Of a stretch of DNA of 13,462 nucleotides, positions 7,561-13,462 are shown one piece after another. Origin of the DNA: DALYJJ01 sp031969915 (lineage in GTDB: Bacteria > Acidobacteriota > Terriglobia > Bryobacterales > Bryobacteraceae). Positions within the stretch are counted from its first letter, which is position 1. Each line of letters opens with the position of its first letter. Made by a program: the position numbers and the translations under genes. A model generated the notes under the pieces. The model was not told where the DNA came from and did not search any database. It worked only from the letters and a program-made list of their open reading frames with translations. Where the stretch lies: contig DALYJJ010000156.1 of NCBI GenBank assembly GCA_031969915.1, positions 1 through 13,462 on the forward strand. Reading direction: 5' to 3'.

Positions 7561-8934
7561 TCAGCGGCGAAGCGGCACGAGGCGCTCCAGTGCTCTGGCG
7601 AGAGCCGCGACGGTCTGCGCCACGTCCGCTTCGGTGTGAACCGCGGAAACGTACATGCGCCCGTCCGGCAACACGTGCACGCCCTCGAGCAGGGCGGCGT
7701 CCAGGAAGGCGCGGAGCGCGGCCGTGTCGTCGGCCAGTGTATCCCGATACTCCGAGAGCGGTCCCGCGTTCCGGAAATGCAGGGCGAAGGCCGCCCCAAA
7801 GCCGTGGATCTGAAGCGGCACTCCGATGCGCCGCGCGGCTTCGTCGAGGCCGGCCCGGAGCTGCTCCCCGATGGAGTTGGCACGCCGCAACGCCGATTCC
7901 TCATCCTTCAGAAGGACCGCCAGCGTGCAGGCCGCGGCGGCCAGCGACAGGGGATTCCCATTGAACGTCCCACCGTAGAGCACGCGGCCCGTCGCGATCT
8001 GCTCCATGATCTCCGCGCGGCCCGCGATGGCGCTCAATGGCAGGCCGCCGCCCAACGCCTTGCCGAACGTCGCCAGGTCCGGCGTCACACCATAGACCTT
8101 CTGCGCTCCGCCAACCGCCATTCGAAAGCCGGTGATGATCTCGTCGAACAGGAGCAGGATTCCGAGGCGGTCGCACAGCGAACGCAGCGCGGCGAGGAAG
8201 CCGGGCGCGGGCAGCAGGCACCCGCTGTTGCACAGCACCGGCTCCGTGATGATGGCCGCGATCCGGCCTGTATAGCGGTCGAGAATCGTTTCGAGCGCCG
8301 CGAGATCGTTCCATGGCGCGACCACCACGTTCTCGCGGACGTTCGGCGCCTGCCCGTGTGAGCCGAGCACGGGCGCGCCGTTCTCTCGCGCCGGCAGGTC
8401 ACCGGCGCCCGGGTGATAACTGAGCAGCACCGGATCCATCCAGCCGTGGTAGTGCCCTTCGAACTTGAGAATCAAGGTGCGGCCAGTGAAGGCGCGCGCG
8501 AGACGAAGCGCGATCTGCACCGCTTCGCTGCCGCTCGAAGTGAACGCGACACGCTCCGCGCAGGGAACGTGGCGCTGCACGGCCTCGGCCACCTCAATCT
8601 CGAGATCGTGCTGCAATCCCAGGCAATGGGAACGCTCCGCCTGCCGGCGGATGGCCTCCACCAGTGGCGGGTATGCATGTCCCAGGATCAACGGTCCCCA
8701 AGCCAGCCCGTAGTCGATGTATTCGTGTCCATCGACATCGCGGAATCGCGACCCCCGGGCCTCGGCGATATACAAAGGGACCGGGTACTTCGCTCGAAAC
8801 GGACTACTGACGCCGCCAGCCAGCGAGAGCTTTGCGCGCTGGTGCCGTTCGCTGGAGTGTGGCCAAGCCGGGTGGGGCTCCATATTCGCTCGGAAAGCCG
8901 ATGCTACGCGTACCCTGATCGGCATGTCAAGCAT
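7561..8934 (-). CDS. Class III PLP aminotransferase, glutamate-1-semialdehyde aminomutase-like
   Basis: 457 residues from ATG 8934. The fold-type I PLP signature is complete: SSGSEA (133-138) for phosphate binding, HYHGW (161-165), the D264 pair in LLFDEIITGFR, and the Schiff-base lysine K292 in TFGKALGGGLPLSAIAG. The GGVSSPFRA opening and GTFNGNP (322-328) resemble glutamate-1-semialdehyde 2,1-aminomutase (COG0001). I do not call it hemL: it sits in an operon with no tetrapyrrole genes, and COG0001 includes many aminotransferases of other specificity. The start is uncertain. The ribosome binding site is 16 bases from ATG 8934, which is too far. Residues 1-17 have poorer codon bias than the body, and ATG 8883 (440 residues) fits the family better but has no ribosome binding site. 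The substrate is probably a small amino-carboxylic acid (inference). Confidence 0.88.
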   Translation of the reverse strand: MLDMPIRVRVASAFRANMEPHPAWPHSSERHQRAKLSLAGGVSSPFRAKYPVPLYIAEARGSRFRDVDGHEYIDYGLAWGPLILGHAYPPLVEAIRRQAERSHCLGLQHDLEIEVAEAVQRHVPCAERVAFTSSGSEAVQIALRLARAFTGRTLILKFEGHYHGWMDPVLLSYHPGAGDLPARENGAPVLGSHGQAPNVRENVVVAPWNDLAALETILDRYTGRIAAIITEPVLCNSGCLLPAPGFLAALRSLCDRLGILLLFDEIITGFRMAVGGAQKVYGVTPDLATFGKALGGGLPLSAIAGRAEIMEQIATGRVLYGGTFNGNPLSLAAAACTLAVLLKDEESALRRANSIGEQLRAGLDEAARRIGVPLQIHGFGAAFALHFRNAGPLSEYRDTLADDTAALRAFLDAALLEGVHVLPDGRMYVSAVHTEADVAQTVAALARALERLVPLRR

Positions 8935-8947
8935 GTTACAGAGCCGC

Positions 8948-10636
8948 TTACCTCCCTCGCCACGCCTTCATCGCCGCATCGAAGCCGCCCGCCCGCTGAA
9001 TCCCCGGCACGAAGAACTGCTCGATGAAGTCGTCATCCGTTCCCGCGAATTTGAACGGCGGCGCGGTCAACCGGATCTTCACCGGCGAAACGGCCGCCGC
9101 GAACAACGCCCACACGCGCGCGGGTCCGTCTGCGGCGATCTCAACCTCGCTCACCTCCGGCCCGGCGAGAAACCGGACTGCGGTCAGGATGTCCTGCACG
9201 CGCGCGGCATCGTCGCTCGGGTTGAACGTCAGGAAGTGCGTGTGCGAGCGGTCGCGCGGCCCCGCCGCGGCGCCGGTCTGAAACGGATCGATGCGCAGCA
9301 CGGGCCGCCCCGTGGCAAAAACCTGGACGTTGCCGACGGCCAGCATCGGCACTCCCTTGCCGGGCGTGAAGCTGGAAGGTATGCGGTCGCCAAGCCCCGG
9401 CCGCGTGATCGCGCCGCCCTCCAGTCTCACCTCCGACGGCCATTCCGCACCCAGCGCCAGCCGTAAGCCTTCGCGTAGCTCCTCCGGCTTCGCCGCGTCC
9501 GTCTGCTGGCGCGACATCTGCCGCCACATCCCGAAGATCTGCTCATAGTTCTTTGCCCCGGCAGGCAGCGCGCGGCCATGCCAGACCATCATGTCCGCCA
9601 GTTTCTCGATGGTGGCGCTGCGTTCCTGGAACGGCTCCGCGCGCCCGTACGCGACTTTCCGCAGGAAGCCGGTCACCGCCTCGCGGCTGTCTTTGTTGTA
9701 ATTGTGCGGCGCGTCGAACTGGACCACTTCCAGGTTCTGCGGCTTGCCGAAGAGCGAGTAGATCTTCTGGATCGCAGGGAACTCCTCTGTCGGCACGTTC
9801 TTCGTCCAGTCGCCCGTGGCGGACACCAGCAGCATCGGCTTGGGCGCGAACATGGCCGCGAATTCCAGGTTCGAGGTTCCCACGCGCAGCCCGGGTGCGT
9901 TCTCGCACGGCGATCCCCCCTGCATGTACGCCGACACCATGTTCACCGGCGCGGCGAAGGCGATCCGGTCATCCACCGCAGCCAGAAGAAACGCCTGCGT
10001 GCCGCCCCCCGACGCGCCCGTCACGCCGATCCGTTTCGCGTCCACCGAAGGGAGCGAGGTCAGGTAATCCACCACGCGCACCGAATTCCACAACTGCAAC
10101 CCCAGCGGCCCGAACGCCCACAACTGCTCCGGCTTGTTCGCGAACGCGTGCGGCGTTTGCACCGTGTCCGACCAGCCCACCATGTCGTAGGCGAATACCA
10201 CGAAGCCCTCGCGCGCGAGGTTCATCGCATGCGTGGGCAGCGAGTTCAACGGTTGATGTTCCAGGCGCCCGTACGTCCAATGCCCATGCGGCCGCACGAC
10301 CGCGGGAAACGGCCCTTGTTTGCCGCGCGGCGAATAGAGGTTCCCGGCCAGCCAGTAGCCGGGCAACGTCTCGATCGCGACTTTCTCGATCGTGTACCCG
10401 TCGCGCTCCAGTTTCCCGGTCACCACCGGCTTCAAGTCGTTCTTCACGGGCATCGGCCACAGCCCGGATGCGAACAGGATCTGCTTCCGCAGCGCCGCCT
10501 TGCGCGCCTCCCACTGCGCGAGCGTCTTGTACTCCGGCATCACCACGTGCGTGTCGGTGTTCGGAGTGATGGTGTTGCGCGCATCCTGCGCACACAGATA
10601 CATCGGAACCAGGGCAAGTAGAAAGCACCGCTGCAT
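8948..10636 (-). CDS. Secreted alpha/beta hydrolase (acetyl-xylan-esterase-like) with extra C-terminal region
   Basis: 562 residues. The first 17 residues (MQRCFLLALVPMYLCAQ) look like a signal peptide cleaved near CA-Q; no good lipobox is seen, so it is probably periplasmic or secreted. The hydrolase core (about 75-330) has an oxyanion-type RPHGHW (115-120), the nucleophile elbow GASGG with S209, a likely acid D276 in SATGDW and H311 in DAPHNYN, a complete Ser-Asp-His triad. This resembles acetyl xylan esterases and related carbohydrate esterases; the substrate is not certain. Residues about 340-562 are not needed for the core, and I do not recognise a known domain there. ATG 10636 has no Shine-Dalgarno. 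A TATACT motif (10647-10652) could be a -10 box for a near-leaderless transcript, but the -35 region is poor. The acyl-CoA dehydrogenase stop is 28 bp upstream. Confidence 0.85.
   Translation of the reverse strand: MQRCFLLALVPMYLCAQDARNTITPNTDTHVVMPEYKTLAQWEARKAALRKQILFASGLWPMPVKNDLKPVVTGKLERDGYTIEKVAIETLPGYWLAGNLYSPRGKQGPFPAVVRPHGHWTYGRLEHQPLNSLPTHAMNLAREGFVVFAYDMVGWSDTVQTPHAFANKPEQLWAFGPLGLQLWNSVRVVDYLTSLPSVDAKRIGVTGASGGGTQAFLLAAVDDRIAFAAPVNMVSAYMQGGSPCENAPGLRVGTSNLEFAAMFAPKPMLLVSATGDWTKNVPTEEFPAIQKIYSLFGKPQNLEVVQFDAPHNYNKDSREAVTGFLRKVAYGRAEPFQERSATIEKLADMMVWHGRALPAGAKNYEQIFGMWRQMSRQQTDAAKPEELREGLRLALGAEWPSEVRLEGGAITRPGLGDRIPSSFTPGKGVPMLAVGNVQVFATGRPVLRIDPFQTGAAAGPRDRSHTHFLTFNPSDDAARVQDILTAVRFLAGPEVSEVEIAADGPARVWALFAAAVSPVKIRLTAPPFKFAGTDDDFIEQFFVPGIQRAGGFDAAMKAWRGR
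8951..8956 (-). promoter_or_regulatory. Possible ribosome binding site before the aminotransferase
   Basis: GGGAGG on the - strand directly precedes the TAA stop of the hydrolase (8948-8950). The nearest in-frame ATG (8934) is 16 bases further on, longer than the usual 5-10, so it may act through re-initiation after the hydrolase stop or may not be used. Confidence 0.4.
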
Positions 10637-10664
10637 GGCGCGGATTAGTATACGCGACGCCGGC

Positions 10665-12413
10665 TTAGAAGATGTAGCGGCCGCCGTCCAACAGCCGCGC
10701 CGCGATGCGGCGGCGCGCAGCCACCGCGTTCATCGGACGGAACTCCGTGAATTGCGCGAGGAGCGCCAGATCCGCGTCCATCTCATCGCCCGCTGAACAT
10801 ACGCCGACGATGTCGCGTGCGATCGCCTCGCTGCGCCTCATCGCGTCGCGCAGGAAGACCTCCGCCATCTCCTGCGCGATTCCCGCTCGCGCGCCCAGCT
10901 TCCGCACCCGCAGCCAAACGGACTCCGCCGCGAATGTACTCATCGCCAGGTCGGTGATTCCGGCCACCACCTCTTGCTCTTTCTCCAACCGGTCGCGAAA
11001 CCGCCGGTACCCCAAACCCAGCGCGAAGAGCACCAGCTTCTTCGCGTTGCCCACCAGGCGCGCGGCTTCGTCGTCCGCGGATGTCACCGGCGCCAGATGC
11101 TTCACCGCGTCCACCAACGCCAACTGCCCCCGCTGCGCGCGCTTCAACAACATGCCGGTGGCCAACAGCCGGTTGATCTCGTTGGTGCCTTCGAAGATGC
11201 GGTTTACGCGCGAATCGCGGTAGGCCCGTTCCACCGCGTAGTCCTGATGGTAACCGTAGCCGCCATGGATCTGAACCCCTTCGTCCACCACGTAATCGAG
11301 CATCTCCGAAGAGAACACCTTGATGTAGCTGCACTCGATGGCGAACTCTTCAATCGCCTCCAGGTGATGCCGCGCCGCCTCCGGCTGGTTCCAACTCCAG
11401 CCGTGCAGGTGGCCCTCGATCTGTCCCACCACGCGAAAGGTCATGGTCTCCGCCGCGAAGATGCGAATCGCCATCTCCGCCAGCTTGTGCTGGATCAGTC
11501 CGAAGTCTCCGATCGGATGGCCGAACGCCGTTCGCTCCTTCGCGTACTTCAGGCAGATCGACAACACGTCCTTCGCCCCGCCCACCGCATACGGGCCCAG
11601 TTTCAGCCGCCCCACGTTGAGGATGTTGAAGGCGATCACATGCCCGCGCCCGATCTCGCCGAGCACGTTCTCCACCGGCACCTTCACGTTGTCGAAGTAG
11701 ACGGCGCGGGTCGAACTGCCCTTCACGCCCATCTTCTTCTCTTCCTCGCCCACGCTCACGCCCGGCCACGACCGCTCCACCAGGAGTGCACTGAACTTCT
11801 CCCCGCCGATCTTTGCGAACACCGTGAACAGGCTCGCCCCAGCCGCGTTTGTGATCCACATCTTCTGGCCGTTCAGCACGTAGTGCGTGCCGTCCGGGGA
11901 AAGATCGGCGCGCGTGCGCGCCGCCAACGCGTCCGACCCGGCGTGCGGTTCGGTCAGGCAGTAGGAACCAATCCACTCTCCCGAGGTCAGCTTGGGCAGG
12001 TACTTCTGCTTCTGTTGGCCGTTGCCGAACAGCAGCACGGGCAGGGTGCCGATACCCGCGTGCGCACCGTGCCAACCCGCGTACGAACCGTCCCGCGAAA
12101 GCCGCTCCGCCACGACAATGGAGGACGCGAGGTCCATCTCCATCCCGCCGTACTCTTCCGGCACGGTGACGGCAATCAAGCCCAGCTCCGCCGACTTCCG
12201 GACCACACGCGCCGCCACGCCCGGCTCGGCGTGGCGAATCGCCTCCAGGTTCGGCACGACTTCCTTGTTCCAGAACTCATCCGCCGCGCGTGCGATCGCG
12301 CGATGCTCGTCCGTCAGATCCTCCGGCGTCAATACCTCCGACGGACTTCGGTCTTCAAGCAAAAACGCGCCGCCCCGCGTCTTGGGGAGAGTAACGCCTG
12401 TTGTTGCGCCCAG
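10665..12413 (-). CDS. fadE: Acyl-CoA dehydrogenase (FadE-like), probable CTG start
   Basis: 582 residues from CTG 12413. This FAD enzyme performs the first oxidation of beta-oxidation, acyl-CoA to trans-2-enoyl-CoA. Visible features, counted from the TTG at 12362: TEPHAGSDA near 137-145 and MWITNAAG near 168-175 in the FAD/substrate region, RTAFGHPIGDFGLIQHKLA near 277-295, and the catalytic Glu at about 391 in FEGTNEINR. An added C-terminal helical region makes it longer than short-chain enzymes, as in very-long-chain and Bacillus FadE types. No in-frame ATG or GTG exists near the start. TTG 12362 has no ribosome binding site and would remove the family-like LPKTRGGAFLLEDR. CTG 12413 has AGGAG at 6 bases. 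The thiolase stop is 13 bp upstream, so the two form a fadA-fadE pair. Confidence 0.9.
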   Translation of the reverse strand: MGATTGVTLPKTRGGAFLLEDRSPSEVLTPEDLTDEHRAIARAADEFWNKEVVPNLEAIRHAEPGVAARVVRKSAELGLIAVTVPEEYGGMEMDLASSIVVAERLSRDGSYAGWHGAHAGIGTLPVLLFGNGQQKQKYLPKLTSGEWIGSYCLTEPHAGSDALAARTRADLSPDGTHYVLNGQKMWITNAAGASLFTVFAKIGGEKFSALLVERSWPGVSVGEEEKKMGVKGSSTRAVYFDNVKVPVENVLGEIGRGHVIAFNILNVGRLKLGPYAVGGAKDVLSICLKYAKERTAFGHPIGDFGLIQHKLAEMAIRIFAAETMTFRVVGQIEGHLHGWSWNQPEAARHHLEAIEEFAIECSYIKVFSSEMLDYVVDEGVQIHGGYGYHQDYAVERAYRDSRVNRIFEGTNEINRLLATGMLLKRAQRGQLALVDAVKHLAPVTSADDEAARLVGNAKKLVLFALGLGYRRFRDRLEKEQEVVAGITDLAMSTFAAESVWLRVRKLGARAGIAQEMAEVFLRDAMRRSEAIARDIVGVCSAGDEMDADLALLAQFTEFRPMNAVAARRRIAARLLDGGRYIF

Positions 12414-12419
12414 ATCCGG

Positions 12420-12424
12420 CTCCT
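12420..12424 (-). promoter_or_regulatory. Ribosome binding site that supports the CTG start of fadE
   Basis: AGGAG on the - strand starts 2 bases after the thiolase stop codon and is separated by 6 bases from CTG 12413, the same spacing as the other good sites in this window (before 1443 and 6805). It is 57 bases before TTG 12362, so it cannot serve that codon. Confidence 0.6.
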
Positions 12425-12426
12425 GC

Positions 12427-13462
12427 CTACATGAGTTCGAAGATGCCCGCCGCGCCCTGACCGCCGCCGACGCACATCGTCACCATGCCGTACTTGGCGT
12501 TGCGCCGCTGCATCTCACGCAGGATCGTGGCGGTGAGTTTCGCGCCCGTGCAGCCCAGCGGGTGGCCCAACGCGATCGCTCCGCCGTTCACGTTCACGCG
12601 GTTGATGTCCAACCCGGCTTCCTGGATGACCGCCAGCGCCTGCACCGCGAAGGCTTCGTTCAGCTCGATCAGCCCGATGTCCATCAGACTCAGTCCGGCC
12701 ATCTCCAGGGCCTTCGGAATCGCCACCACGGGCCCGATCCCCATGATCTCGGGCGGCACGCCGCCCGCCGCGAAACTCACGAAGCGCGCCATCGGGCGCA
12801 GCCCCAGTTCCCGCGCCTTCTTCTCCGACATCACCAGCGCCGCCGCCGCGCCGTCGCTGGTCTGCGACGCGTTGCCCGCGGTCACCGATCCCGCCGCGTG
12901 AAACACCGGCCGCAGCTTGCCCAGCGCCTCCACCGTTGTGTCGGCGCGGGGTCCTTCATCGGCGCTCACCAGCGTCTTGCGCTTCGCCGGCTTGCCGTTC
13001 TTCAGTTCGGAGATTTCCACTTCGATGGGCACGATCTCTTCGGTAAAGTCGCCCTCCTGCTGCGCCGCGAGCGCCCGTTGATGGCTCCGGTAGGCGAAGG
13101 CGTCCTGCTGCTGGCGGTCGACGCCGTACCGGTCGCGCAGGCGCTCGGCAGTCAGGCCCATGGAAAGATAGACCTCCGGCCGCGCGTCCACCAATGCCGG
13201 GTTCGGTGCGAACTTGTTGCCCGCCATGGGCACCATGCTCATCGATTCCGTTCCGCCCGCCAGGACGATGTGCGCTCCGCCCGCGCGAATCCGGTCCGCC
13301 GCCATGGCGATGGATTGCAGCCCCGAGGAGCAGAACCGGTTGATGGTCACGGCGGGCACGATATCGGGCAGCCCCGCGCGCAGCGCGGCGATCCGCGCGA
13401 CGTTCATTCCCTGCTCGCCCTAGGGCATGGCGCAGCCCAGGATCACGTCGTCCACTTCGTCG
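12427..13462 (-). pseudogene. fadA: Acetyl-CoA C-acyltransferase (thiolase, FadA-like), interrupted by in-frame TAG; N-terminus outside window
   Basis: Thiolase cleaves 3-ketoacyl-CoA to acetyl-CoA and a shortened acyl-CoA, the last step of beta-oxidation. Counting from the internal ATG 13407, the active residues are all present: C26 in NRFCSSGLQ, H282 in GHPLGCTGAK and C312 in MCVGGGQGA, with spacing close to that of known thiolases. Upstream of 13407 the frame still reads as thiolase (DEVDDVILGCAMP, stop, GEQGMNVARIAALRAG) up to the right edge, but a TAG at 13420-13422 breaks it. ATG 13407 would lose about 60 N-terminal residues needed for the fold and has no proper ribosome binding site, so it is not a credible native start. 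Either the gene is broken, the TAG is read through, or the base is a sequencing error. The rest of the frame shows no decay. It ends 13 bp before the fadE start. Confidence 0.85.
13420..13422 (-). other. In-frame amber codon within the thiolase reading frame
   Basis: The - strand codons read ATG CCC TAG GGC GAG CAG, inside a conserved thiolase segment. CAG (Gln) to TAG is a single C-to-T change and would restore an unbroken frame. TAG is used as a normal stop by the UPF0182, ADOP and thiolase genes in this window, so a general reassignment of TAG is unlikely. Confidence 0.9.

Noticed and set aside
12054..12095. Two imperfect 21-bp tandem units inside fadE (17 of 21 identical)
   Set aside because: They encode RDGSYAG and WHGAHAG in a region that aligns without a gap to the family as I recall it, so a real duplication is unlikely.
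10974..12434. 486-residue open frame on the + strand
   Set aside because: Antisense shadow of the acyl-CoA dehydrogenase in GC-rich DNA. It is rich in Arg, His and Leu and shows no family motif.

Overview
The window is GC-rich chromosomal DNA, most likely from an acidobacterium of the Bryobacter/Solibacter type. The strongest pointer is an ADOP-family permease, a family first defined as large paralogous sets in Acidobacteria. The high G+C at third codon positions and the other gene families (UPF0182, a FadE-like acyl-CoA dehydrogenase, a HipA-like kinase next to DUF3037) fit this but do not prove it. No RNA gene, CRISPR array, insertion sequence or phage gene was seen. Coding density is very high, and no stretch over 300 bases lacks a gene.

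The left part is on the + strand. It holds the 3' end of a large UPF0182 membrane protein (1-1317), a 125-bp gap with small repeats, a seven-helix HD-GYP/GAF/GGDEF cyclic-di-GMP enzyme (1443-3854), a 52-bp gap, and an orphan ADOP permease (3907-6408).

The right part is on the - strand and faces the left part. The ADOP stop and the last - strand stop are only 4 bp apart. Read in its own direction, the - strand run starts beyond the right edge: thiolase (fadA-like), acyl-CoA dehydrogenase (fadE-like), a secreted alpha/beta hydrolase, a glutamate-1-semialdehyde-aminomutase-like class III aminotransferase, a HipA-like kinase and a DUF3037 protein. Gaps are 13, 28, 13 and 16 bp, and the last pair overlaps by 23 bp, so one long transcript is plausible. 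The fadA-fadE order is that of the Bacillus subtilis fadNAE beta-oxidation operon, which suggests a hydroxyacyl-CoA dehydrogenase/enoyl-CoA hydratase gene just past the right edge. The hydrolase and the last three genes have no obvious link to fatty-acid oxidation.

Three points deserve attention. The thiolase frame carries an in-frame TAG inside its conserved N-terminal region (13420-13422). The acyl-CoA dehydrogenase has no ATG, GTG or TTG that would preserve its conserved N-terminus, but it has a CTG with a well-placed ribosome binding site. The aminotransferase/HipA-like kinase/DUF3037 trio is a compact set of unknown function. I do not see clear evidence for a wholly new system; the trio is the closest candidate.
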